In this document: piece after piece, positions 42,420 to 49,440 of the stretch
How positions within the stretch are numbered: position 1 is the stretch's first letter
How the letters are laid out: each line of letters opens with the position of its first letter
Position numbers and translations under genes: made by a program
Notes under the pieces: model-generated
Told to the model about the DNA's origin: nothing
Seen by the model: only the letters and a program-made list of their open reading frames with translations
Databases searched by the model: none
Assembly: GCA_017469795.1 (NCBI GenBank)
Contig: JAFUFT010000039.1
Span: 1 to 64,000, forward strand
Origin: Oscillospiraceae bacterium
GTDB lineage: Bacteria; Bacillota; Clostridia; Oscillospirales; Oscillospiraceae
Length of the DNA: 64,000 bases
Direction: 5' to 3'

Positions 42420-43787
42420 ATGGGGAACAGAGGAATGCCGGTCGTATGGGGAAAACGATTTCTTGTCTATTGTTTCGGACTGTTCATCATGGCCATTGGC
42501 GTTGTGTTTTCCGTAAAATCCGCCCTGGGCGTCAGTCCGGTCACCTGTCTGGCCAACGTTGTGTTTCAGATCATGGGTGACAGAAAAATCACGTCCATGG
42601 GACTGGGTGCCTGCACCACTGCGGTCTACTGCCTGTACATCCTTGTGGAGCTGCTGATCCTCCGGCGTGATTTCAAACCGGAAATGCTGCTTCAGATCGT
42701 GGCATCGTTTTTCTTCGGCGTCCTTGTCTCCTGTGCTACCGGAGTTTTTTCGTTTCTCCCGGAGCCGGAGACCTATCTGATGAGAATGGTCTATCTTCTC
42801 TGCAGCATTCCGCTGGTCGCGTTCGGCGTGATGTGCTATTTGGCGCCGCAGATCCTGCCCACGCCCGGAGAAGGGATGAGCCTGGCGATTTCGAAAAAAA
42901 CAGGACTGACCGTCGGCACCTCCAAAACGATCTTTGACTGCTGCTGCGTGGCGGTATCCGCGCTGGTCTCCCTGCTGTATTTCCACAGGCTTGTGGGCGT
43001 GCGGGAGGGGACCGTGATCTGCGCGCTCACCATTGGCTTTGTGATGAAGCAGTTTGTGAAGGCGTGCCAGCAGCCGCTGATGCGATTTGTGGAGCGGGAG
43101 ACCAAGCTGCAGCAGGCTATGGGCGACATGAGCTACCTGCTCGACCGGACCGGACGGCCCAAGCTGATGATCTCCGTCAGCTGGGAATTTGGCTCAGGCG
43201 GATATGAGATCGCCCGGGAACTGGCGAAACGGCTGGGGATCTCCTTCTACGGAAACGACGAACTGATCCCGATGGAGGCGGCGGAGAGCGGACTGAGTGA
43301 ATCGTTTATCCATACCCACGAGCACAATATGTCCGGGCCCCTTGTTCATGATTTTCTGAGTTCGCCTTATACGACCACCATGGAACTGACGCCTCTGGAA
43401 ACGCTGTTTGCCGCCCAGACCCGGATCATTCGCCGGATCGCGGCCAGCGATGAATCCGCGCTGATCGTAGGCCGTTGTTCGGATTATATCCTGTACGAGG
43501 ACCCCAACAGCTTCCGGCTCTTCATTCATGCGCCGACGGATTACCGGATTGCCAGAAAGGCCGAGGAGGACGGGATCACGCCGGCCCGATCGGAAGCAGA
43601 GCTGAAGAGTACGGACGCCTCCCGCGCCAACTTCTATGCGCACTTCACCGGTAGAGAATGGGGCAACACCAAGTATTACAACCTTGCGGTCGACACCAAG
43701 ACCTTTGGGTTTGAGGGAAGTCTGAACCTGATCGAAGATGCGGTCCGGGAGTGGGCAAAGACCCGCGAGATCGATCTTGCCGGATAG
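42420..43787 (+). CDS. Fusion of YczE-like membrane domain and cytidylate-kinase-like domain
   Basis: A 455-aa protein. Residues ~10-215 hold about five to six membrane helices with the DUF6198/YczE pattern (CFGLFIMAIGVVFSVKSALGVSP; LPTPGEGMSLAISKKTGLTVG). Residues ~248-455 form a cytidylate-kinase-like domain beginning ISVSWEFGSGGYEIARELAKRLG (P-loop-like GSGG) with LIVGRCSDYIL and FIHAPTDYRIARKAEEDG. The kinase-like half resembles the AAK-type family of unknown substrate rather than true Cmk. AAGGAGG lies nine bases before the ATG. It probably couples a membrane signal or transport function to a nucleotide-binding domain. Confidence 0.85.
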   Translation: MGNRGMPVVWGKRFLVYCFGLFIMAIGVVFSVKSALGVSPVTCLANVVFQIMGDRKITSMGLGACTTAVYCLYILVELLILRRDFKPEMLLQIVASFFFGVLVSCATGVFSFLPEPETYLMRMVYLLCSIPLVAFGVMCYLAPQILPTPGEGMSLAISKKTGLTVGTSKTIFDCCCVAVSALVSLLYFHRLVGVREGTVICALTIGFVMKQFVKACQQPLMRFVERETKLQQAMGDMSYLLDRTGRPKLMISVSWEFGSGGYEIARELAKRLGISFYGNDELIPMEAAESGLSESFIHTHEHNMSGPLVHDFLSSPYTTTMELTPLETLFAAQTRIIRRIAASDESALIVGRCSDYILYEDPNSFRLFIHAPTDYRIARKAEEDGITPARSEAELKSTDASRANFYAHFTGREWGNTKYYNLAVDTKTFGFEGSLNLIEDAVREWAKTREIDLAG

Positions 43788-43803
43788 AAAGGGAGGATCC
43801 TCC

Positions 43804-44568
43804 ATGTCCCAGCAAACTGCGATACTGGAACGAAAAATCTACGGCCTGATCTGCCGGGAAAACGGGATCAAGGCAAAGGAGATCGCGGACCGGCTCGATA
43901 TCGACCGGAAAACAGTCAACCATCTGCTCTATGCGTCTGCGCTCATGGGGGAAATGTGCTATCAGGATCGGGAGTACCGGTGGCACGGGCTGATCCGGCA
44001 GACGTTTCCTCACGGGGGACTCCGGGAGTTTTCCGCTTTTTACAGCACGGCAAGGGTGTTCCTGAGCCTGCCGGAAGAGGAATGGATGGGGCAGATGAAG
44101 GAGGGCTGCGACCGGATCGGCCGGAGTCTCAGCGACGTGCGGGGCCTGTTCCACTCCTTCAAGGACTGCCGCAGGACCATGATCCAGCTGTTTGAGGATC
44201 TAAAGTCCTTCCTGGGGGAGGAATGTCTCGATTGGGAGATCGCCTTTGAAGTGCGGATCAAAAAGACCCGCCGGGTCAGGATCTACGCGGACGTTCTTGT
44301 CATCACCAAGGACCACGCGTTTTCCCTGGAGTTCAAGATGAAGGACCGGATCGACGCCGGCGAGGTTTCCCAGGCAGCGAAGTATGTGCCGGCTCTGGAG
44401 ATTATCGTCGGAGAGGACTGGGAGATCGTTCCAGTCCTGGTCCTGACAAGAGCGGCCGAACTGTTCCGGTTTGAACCGCTCCGGGGCGGGCAGGGGGATG
44501 TTTGCGTCTGCTCCGGCGATATGCTCTTCAACGCCTTCGACGCTTATCTCGGTTTTTTGAAGGAATAA
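43804..44568 (+). CDS. Winged-helix plus PD-(D/E)XK nuclease-like protein
   Basis: A 254-aa protein I do not recognise as a named family. Residues ~8-65 form a winged-helix-type HTH (IYGLICRENGIKAKEIADRLDIDRKTVNHLLY). Residues ~145-215 show a PD-(D/E)XK pattern: Asp163 in RIYADVLVI, Glu176-Phe-Lys178 in FSLEFKMKD, then Gln190 and Tyr194 in EVSQAAKYVPALE, as in nuclease domains of DUF2075/NERD-like proteins. No helicase is fused. GGGAGGAT precedes ATG 43804, 16 bases after the membrane-kinase fusion, so the two are probably one operon. Possible DNA-targeting enzyme or regulator; function unknown. Confidence 0.75.
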   Translation: MSQQTAILERKIYGLICRENGIKAKEIADRLDIDRKTVNHLLYASALMGEMCYQDREYRWHGLIRQTFPHGGLREFSAFYSTARVFLSLPEEEWMGQMKEGCDRIGRSLSDVRGLFHSFKDCRRTMIQLFEDLKSFLGEECLDWEIAFEVRIKKTRRVRIYADVLVITKDHAFSLEFKMKDRIDAGEVSQAAKYVPALEIIVGEDWEIVPVLVLTRAAELFRFEPLRGGQGDVCVCSGDMLFNAFDAYLGFLKE

Positions 44569-44603
44569 TCTGAAAAACCCTTCAAAAAAGCGTGAATTTC
44601 TCC

Positions 44604-44632
44604 TTGCATTTCAGAAAAGAATATAGTATAAT
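44604..44632 (+). promoter_or_regulatory. Promoter for rpsB-tsf
   Basis: TTGCAT (44604-44609) and TATAAT (44627-44632) are separated by 17 bases. Confidence 0.85.
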
Positions 44633-44638
44633 TTTAAG

Positions 44639-44740
44639 GCTCTGCGAAAAAAGCAGAGAACCACACACACCCAAGGATTTCCGTCATGGTGCCGGAAACG
44701 GTCTGGCGGGGAGATGATTGGGGTGGCGGGATAACTTAAA
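44639..44740 (+). promoter_or_regulatory. rpsB 5' leader with hairpin
   Basis: The ~115-base leader starts with CTCTGC-GAAAAAA-GCAGAG, a clear hairpin, and has further GC-rich pairing potential before the AAAGGAGG site. S2 leaders can mediate autoregulation in other bacteria, but no known motif is recognised here. Confidence 0.35.
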
Positions 44741-44754
44741 GGAGGAAAAAACAA

Positions 44755-45501
44755 ATGGCAGTCGTATCTATGAAACAGCTGTTGGAAGCCGGCGTCCACT
44801 TCGGTCATCAGACCCGTCGCTGGAACCCCAAGATGGCTTCCTACATCTACACCGAGAGAAATGGTATCTATATCATTGATCTCCAGAAGACCGTAAAGAA
44901 GCTGGAAGAGGCGTACAACTTTGTGCGTGATCTGGCGGCCAACGGCGAGACGCTTCTGTTCGTGGGCACCAAAAAGCAGGCTCAGGACGCCATCAAGGAA
45001 GAGGCGGAGCGCGTCGGCATGTTCTATGTGAACGCCCGCTGGCTGGGCGGCATGCTCACCAACTTCAAGACCATGCGTACCCGCGTGGAACGCCTGAACC
45101 AGCTCAACAAGATGCAGGAGGACGGCACCTTTGCCATGCTCCCCAAGAAGGAAGTTGCCAAGCTGAACCTGGAGATCGAGAAGCTCGAGAAGTATCTGGG
45201 CGGCGTCAAGAACATGAAGAAGCTCCCCGGCGCGCTGTTCATCGTGGATCCCCGGAAAGAGCGCAACGCTATCGCTGAGGCCCGGAAGCTCCACATTCCC
45301 ATCGTGGCCATCGTGGACACCAACTGCGATCCCGATGAGATCGACTATGTGATTCCCGGCAATGACGACGCGATCCGCGCCATCAAGCTGATCTCTTCCA
45401 CCATGGCCAACGCCGTGCAGGAAGGCAAGCAGGGTGAGGACGAGGCTCCCGTGGAGGCCGCTGAGGCATCCGAGGCCGTCGAGGCTCCCGCCGCTGAATA
45501 A
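44755..45501 (+). CDS. rpsB: 30S ribosomal protein S2
   Basis: S2 binds the 30S neck region and is needed for S1 binding. The 248-aa product has the canonical start [53 protein letters not shown] and the nucleotide-like [25 protein letters not shown] region. A short acidic Ala/Glu tail follows. AAAGGAGG precedes the ATG. It is co-transcribed with tsf. Confidence 0.97.
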   Translation: MAVVSMKQLLEAGVHFGHQTRRWNPKMASYIYTERNGIYIIDLQKTVKKLEEAYNFVRDLAANGETLLFVGTKKQAQDAIKEEAERVGMFYVNARWLGGMLTNFKTMRTRVERLNQLNKMQEDGTFAMLPKKEVAKLNLEIEKLEKYLGGVKNMKKLPGALFIVDPRKERNAIAEARKLHIPIVAIVDTNCDPDEIDYVIPGNDDAIRAIKLISSTMANAVQEGKQGEDEAPVEAAEASEAVEAPAAE

Positions 45502-45532
45502 TTTACTTGATCATATACAGGAGGTAAGAAAC

Positions 45533-46468
45533 ATGGCATTTTCCGCAAGTGATGTGAAAAAGCTCCGTGAAATGACCGGCGTCGGCATGATGGACTGCAA
45601 GAAGGCTCTGGCCGAGACCGACGGCGATTTTGATAAAGCCATTGACTGGCTCCGCGAGAAGGGCATGGCTCAGCAGCAGAAGAAGGCCGGCAAGATTGCC
45701 GCCGAGGGTGTATCTTTCGCCTATGTTGCTGAGAACGGCATCGGAGTCGTGGTGGAGGTCAACTCCCAGACCGACTTCGTGGCCAAGAACGATATCTTCC
45801 AGAATTTCGTCAAGGATATCGCTGTCGTGATTGCCGAGCAGAACCCTGCTGACGTGGAGTCCCTGAAGGGCATGACCTATCCCGGCACTGACCGTACCGT
45901 GGACGAAGTCACCGCTGACAAGGTCCTGGCCATCGGCGAGAACCTGCAGATCCGGCGCTTTGTCCGCTATGACACCGGCGTGAACGTGGGCTATGTCCAT
46001 GCTGGCGGCAAGGTCGGCGTTCTTGTAAACCTGGAGGTGGAGGGCATCGATGCTGCCGCCGTTACCGAACTGGGCAAGGACGTGGCCATGCAGATCTGCG
46101 CCATGAACCCCAATTTCCGCGACAAGTCCGATGTCTCCCAGGAGGCTCTGGACAAGGAGAAGGAGATCCAGCTGGCGCTGATGGACAACGATCCCAAGAT
46201 GGCCAACAAGCCCGCTCAGGTCAAAGAGAAGATCGTTATGGGCAAGATGGGCAAGTACTATGAGGAGAACTGCCTGCTCCAGATGGAATTCGTCAAGGAG
46301 AAGGGCGTCTCTGTTGAGCAGCATGTGGCCGCGGTTGCCAAGCAGTTGGGCGGCAAGATCGCGGTTGTGAAGTACACCCGCTACGCCACCGGCGAGGGCA
46401 TTGAGAAGAAGGTCTCTGATCTGGCCGCTGAGGTTGCTGAGCAGCTCAACGCCGCCAAGAAGGGCTGA
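45533..46468 (+). CDS. tsf: Elongation factor Ts
   Basis: Nucleotide exchange factor for EF-Tu, 311 aa. It has an N-terminal UBA-like region (VKKLREMTGVGMMDCKKALAE), the TDFVAKND motif that contacts EF-Tu, and a core including VGVLVNLEVEG and a VAMQICAMNP repeat. An AGGAGG site (45519-45524) precedes ATG 45533; the longer frame from 45434 lies inside rpsB. A TTCG-capped terminator follows. Confidence 0.97.
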   Translation: MAFSASDVKKLREMTGVGMMDCKKALAETDGDFDKAIDWLREKGMAQQQKKAGKIAAEGVSFAYVAENGIGVVVEVNSQTDFVAKNDIFQNFVKDIAVVIAEQNPADVESLKGMTYPGTDRTVDEVTADKVLAIGENLQIRRFVRYDTGVNVGYVHAGGKVGVLVNLEVEGIDAAAVTELGKDVAMQICAMNPNFRDKSDVSQEALDKEKEIQLALMDNDPKMANKPAQVKEKIVMGKMGKYYEENCLLQMEFVKEKGVSVEQHVAAVAKQLGGKIAVVKYTRYATGEGIEKKVSDLAAEVAEQLNAAKKG

Positions 46469-46483
46469 TTTCATAAGCTTCGG

Positions 46484-46508
46484 GCCGCTCCTTCGGGAGC
46501 GGCTCTTT
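46484..46508 (+). terminator. Terminator after tsf
   Basis: GCCGCTCC-TTCG-GGAGCGGC followed by TCTTTT; a UUCG-capped stem. Confidence 0.88.
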
Positions 46509-46524
46509 TCATGGATATTACCAG

Positions 46525-46553
46525 TTGAAAAACACAGAATAATCGGATATAAT
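46525..46553 (+). promoter_or_regulatory. Promoter for the DUF1858 gene
   Basis: TTGAAA (46525-46530) and TATAAT (46548-46553) are separated by 17 bases. Confidence 0.82.
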
Positions 46554-46582
46554 AAGAAAAAACACAGTCAGGAGGTTGAATT

Positions 46583-46798
46583 ATGGCTGCGATCACGAAG
46601 GAAACCATCATCGGTACCATCCTCGACACCAATCCCGAGGCTGCGCCCATGTTCCTGTCCATCGGTATGCACTGCCTGGGATGCCCCGCTTCCCGCGGCG
46701 AGTCCGTAGAAGAGGCATGCATGGTTCACGGCGTGGACCCGGATGAATTCCTCAGCGCGCTGAACGCCTATATCGGCGCTGCGGAGGCCAATGCGTAA
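46583..46798 (+). CDS. DUF1858 disulfide-type small protein
   Basis: A 71-aa protein of the DUF1858 family (hybrid-cluster-associated redox disulfide domain). It has TKETIIGTILDTNPEAAPMF and the MHCLGCPASRGESVEEAC motif with a CxxC pair. Such proteins occur alone or near redox enzymes in anaerobes; the exact role is unknown. Its own promoter, AGGAGG site and terminator make it monocistronic. Confidence 0.9.
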   Translation: MAAITKETIIGTILDTNPEAAPMFLSIGMHCLGCPASRGESVEEACMVHGVDPDEFLSALNAYIGAAEANA

Positions 46799-46810
46799 AT
46801 GCAAATAAAG

Positions 46811-46844
46811 CACAGGCTGGCAAATATGCCGGCCCGTGTTTTTT
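46811..46844 (+). terminator. Terminator after the DUF1858 gene
   Basis: CACAGGCTGGC / GCCGGCCCGTG (one mismatch, one wobble pair) with an AAATAT loop, followed by six Ts. Confidence 0.85.
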
Positions 46845-46857
46845 ATGGGGAGGATTT

Positions 46858-47556
46858 ATGAAACTCAGTTCCAGACTGCTTTCCTGTGCGGCGATGGTCC
46901 GGCCCGGCGGTGTTGCCGCGGATGTCGGAACGGACCACGGTTATCTGGCGGTGTATCTGGTGGAACAGGGAATCTGTCCCGTGGTGTTCGCTTCGGATAT
47001 CCGGGAGGGGCCGCTCTCCGCAGCGCGGCGCAGTGCCGCAAAAGCAGGAATTACAGAACAGATCCGCTTCTGTCTGTCCGACGGCCTGCGGGAATTGCCG
47101 GTCAGCGAGATCGGCACCGTGATCTGTGCCGGCATGGGCGGAGAGAATATCATACATATACTGGAATCCGAGCCGGATGTCTTCGACCCGGGGAAGCAGC
47201 TGATCCTTCAGCCCCAATCCAAAACGGCGGAGCTTCGACGCTGGCTGGGAGAAAACGGGTTCACCGTCCGGCAGGAACGGCTGTCTCAGGACGGAAAGTT
47301 CATCTATACCGCCATGGAAGCGGAATACGGGAACGGAGGACCGATATCTCCGGTGGAACAGTATATGCCGGAAGCGCTGCTGCGGAGCGGCGATCCGCTG
47401 GTTCCGGCCTATTTCTCCCGGGTGAAGCAGGGGGTTCGCCTGACGGTAGAGGGGCTGCGGCAGGCGAAGACGGCGGATCCGGAGCAGCTGCGATTCTTTG
47501 AAGAAGTCCTTGCGGGACTGACAAAAATGGAGGCTAACTATGGTCTGTGTAAATGA
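46858..47556 (+). CDS. trmK: tRNA (adenine(22)-N1)-methyltransferase
   Basis: SAM-dependent methyltransferase that makes m1A22 in tRNA of Gram-positive bacteria, 232 aa. The Rossmann-type ADVGTDHGYLAVYL motif binds SAM, and TVICAGMGGENIIHIL is the TrmK-specific motif IV region. A helical C-terminal domain follows. It overlaps the nif3-family gene by 17 bases, the usual trmK-yqfO arrangement of Firmicutes. Confidence 0.93.
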   Translation: MKLSSRLLSCAAMVRPGGVAADVGTDHGYLAVYLVEQGICPVVFASDIREGPLSAARRSAAKAGITEQIRFCLSDGLRELPVSEIGTVICAGMGGENIIHILESEPDVFDPGKQLILQPQSKTAELRRWLGENGFTVRQERLSQDGKFIYTAMEAEYGNGGPISPVEQYMPEALLRSGDPLVPAYFSRVKQGVRLTVEGLRQAKTADPEQLRFFEEVLAGLTKMEANYGLCK

Positions 47557-48310
47557 AGTGCTGGATCTTCTCTGGAAGATTGCCCCGGAGGAGGGAAAAG
47601 AATCCTGGGACAACGTGGGACATCTGGTGGGCAGGGGAGGCGCTCCTGTCACGAAGATCCTGACCGCGCTGGACGTGACCATGCCGGTGATCCTGGAGGC
47701 GAAGGAGATCGGGGCGGAGCTGATCGTTGCCCACCATCCGCTGATCTGGGACACCTATAAGCATGTGACCGACCGGGTCTTTCAGCAGGAGAAGGTGATC
47801 ACGCTGATCGAAAACGGGATCGCCGCCATCTGTATGCATACCAATCTCGATGAGGCGGAGGACGGTGTGGATGATACGCTGGTGGAGACTCTGTGTCTGA
47901 CAGCTCTGGAACCGCTGGCGGAGGGCCGCGTGGGGCATATCTGCGAATTGCCGGAACCGATGGAACTGCAGGACTTTTTGGCGATGGTCAAGAAAAAGCT
48001 CCGGGCCAACGGGCTTCGCTACTGCGACGGAGGAAGACCAGTCCGGCGGATCGCCACCGGCTGCGGCTCCTGCGGAGAGTATCTGGACTACGCGGTGAAG
48101 GCCGGCTGCGACACCTTCCTGACCGGGGATGTGAAGTACAACTATTTCATTGACGCGCTGGGACAGAATCTCAGCCTCATAGACGCGGGCCATTACCCCA
48201 CGGAAAACCCCATTGTGGAAAAGCTGGCGGCGAAGCTGCGGGCCGCGTTCCCGGAGGTGGAAGTGGAGGTGACAAAGCGTCTCCCTCAGCCGGATCAGTA
48301 TTTTGTATAG
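47540..48310 (+). CDS. Nif3/YqfO-family dinuclear metal protein
   Basis: A 256-aa NIF3-type protein (GTP cyclohydrolase-1 type 2/NIF3 family) that forms a hexamer with two metals. Metal ligands are visible in ELIVAHHPLIW and CMHTNLDEAEDGVDD, and near the C-terminus in GDVKYNYFIDALG and LIDAGHYPTENP. The insertion domain found in longer YqfO proteins is absent, so this is the short form. Its biochemical function remains unclear across bacteria. Confidence 0.92.
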   Translation: MVCVNEVLDLLWKIAPEEGKESWDNVGHLVGRGGAPVTKILTALDVTMPVILEAKEIGAELIVAHHPLIWDTYKHVTDRVFQQEKVITLIENGIAAICMHTNLDEAEDGVDDTLVETLCLTALEPLAEGRVGHICELPEPMELQDFLAMVKKKLRANGLRYCDGGRPVRRIATGCGSCGEYLDYAVKAGCDTFLTGDVKYNYFIDALGQNLSLIDAGHYPTENPIVEKLAAKLRAAFPEVEVEVTKRLPQPDQYFV

Positions 48311-48339
48311 AAAGTTGACACAAGTTGTGCAATTAGGAC

Positions 48340-48368
48340 TTGAGATAAGCGTGAATTTGTGGTAAAAT
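48340..48368 (+). promoter_or_regulatory. Promoter for yebC
   Basis: TTGAGA (48340-48345) and TAAAAT (48363-48368) are separated by 17 bases. A second TTGACA lies at 48315-48320 without a matching -10. Confidence 0.7.
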
Positions 48369-48411
48369 ATTTCAGTTTTTGATATACATTTCTCAGAAGG
48401 GATTGAACATA

Positions 48412-49146
48412 ATGTCTGGACATTCCAAGTGGCATAACATTCAGAAGACCAAGGGCGCGGCCGACGCCAAACGCTCCGCTGCCTTCACCAAGATCGCCCG
48501 TGAGATCATTGTGGCGGTTAAGGAGGGCGGCTCCGGCGACCCCAACAACAACTCCCGGTTGGCTGCGGTGATCGTCAAGGCCAAGGCGGCCAACATGCCA
48601 AACGACAACATCAAGCGTACCATCGACAAGGCGCTGGGCTCCGGCAACGCCGACAACTACGAATCCATCACCTATGAGGGCTATGGTCCCAGCGGCGTGG
48701 CGGTGATCGTGGAGACCATGACTGACAGCCGGAACCGGACTGCCTCCAACATGCGTCATTATTTCGATAAGTTCGGCGGCAATCTGGGTGCTTCCGGATG
48801 CGTCAGCTGGAGCTTCGACAAGAAGGGCGTGATTGTGGTCGAGGATGAGGACGGCGATTACGATGAGGACGAGATGATGATGGAGGCCCTGGAGGCCGGC
48901 GCGTCCGACTACAGCAAGGATGACGACGTCCACGTGATCTACACCGAGCCCGACGACTTCAACGACGTTGTGGCCGCGCTTCAGGACAAATACACCTTCG
49001 CTTCCGCTCAGATCGAGATGGTTCCCCAGAACTATCAGACGCTGGAAAAGGAAGAGGACATCAAGAATATGCAGAAGATGCTTGATGCCATGGAGGACGA
49101 TGACGACGTGCAGAACGTCTACCACAACTGGGAGAATAACGATTGA
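48412..49146 (+). CDS. yebC: YebC/PmpR-family protein
   Basis: A 244-aa protein of the YebC/TACO1 family, acting as transcription regulator or translation factor for polyproline stretches depending on lineage. It begins MSGHSKWHNIQKTKGAADAK and has the NMPNDNIKRTIDKALG and EGYGPSGVAVIVETMTDSRNRT signatures plus an acidic DEDGDYDEDEMM stretch. GAAGGGA precedes ATG 48412; the earlier in-frame start at 48379 is not supported. Confidence 0.93.
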   Translation: MSGHSKWHNIQKTKGAADAKRSAAFTKIAREIIVAVKEGGSGDPNNNSRLAAVIVKAKAANMPNDNIKRTIDKALGSGNADNYESITYEGYGPSGVAVIVETMTDSRNRTASNMRHYFDKFGGNLGASGCVSWSFDKKGVIVVEDEDGDYDEDEMMMEALEAGASDYSKDDDVHVIYTEPDDFNDVVAALQDKYTFASAQIEMVPQNYQTLEKEEDIKNMQKMLDAMEDDDDVQNVYHNWENND

Positions 49147-49152
49147 CAGGGA

Positions 49153-49179
49153 AAGGCCGCCGGATATTCCGGCGGCCTT
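49153..49179 (+). terminator. Hairpin after yebC
   Basis: 12-bp perfect stem AAGGCCGCCGGA / TCCGGCGGCCTT with a TAT loop. The following sequence is A-rich rather than T-rich, so termination relies on the last TT only. Confidence 0.6.
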
Positions 49180-49243
49180 AAAATCAGTAGAAATGACAAA
49201 ACCGGGCATACTATCACCATCTCGGAAGAAGGAGGAGAAATGT

Positions 49244-49408
49244 ATGAACGGGACGGAAAACCGCTGCATCGAATGTCTGGTCAAGCAGTGTGCGCATCAT
49301 TGTCAAACCGCGAATTTCTGTTCTCTGGACCGGATCATGGTCGGCTCCCATGAGCCGAACCCCACCATGGTCCAGTGTACAGACTGTATGTCCTTCGCGA
49401 AGAAGTAA
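49244..49408 (+). CDS. DUF1540 small cysteine-rich protein
   Basis: A 54-aa protein with the DUF1540 pattern: CIECLVKQCAHHC, then FCSLDRIMVGSHEPNPT and CTDCMSF. The eight cysteines and paired histidines probably bind metal (inference). GGAGG lies seven bases before ATG 49244. The function is unknown. Confidence 0.88.
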   Translation: MNGTENRCIECLVKQCAHHCQTANFCSLDRIMVGSHEPNPTMVQCTDCMSFAKK

Positions 49409-49436
49409 AAAAAGCCGCCCTTTCGGGCGGCCTTTC
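49407..49436. terminator. Bidirectional terminator between DUF1540 and kinase genes
   Basis: GCCGCCC-TTTC-GGGCGGC with seven As on the left and CTTT on the right. The A-run gives a good T-tract for the minus-strand kinase gene. Confidence 0.85.
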
Positions 49437-49440
49437 CGTA

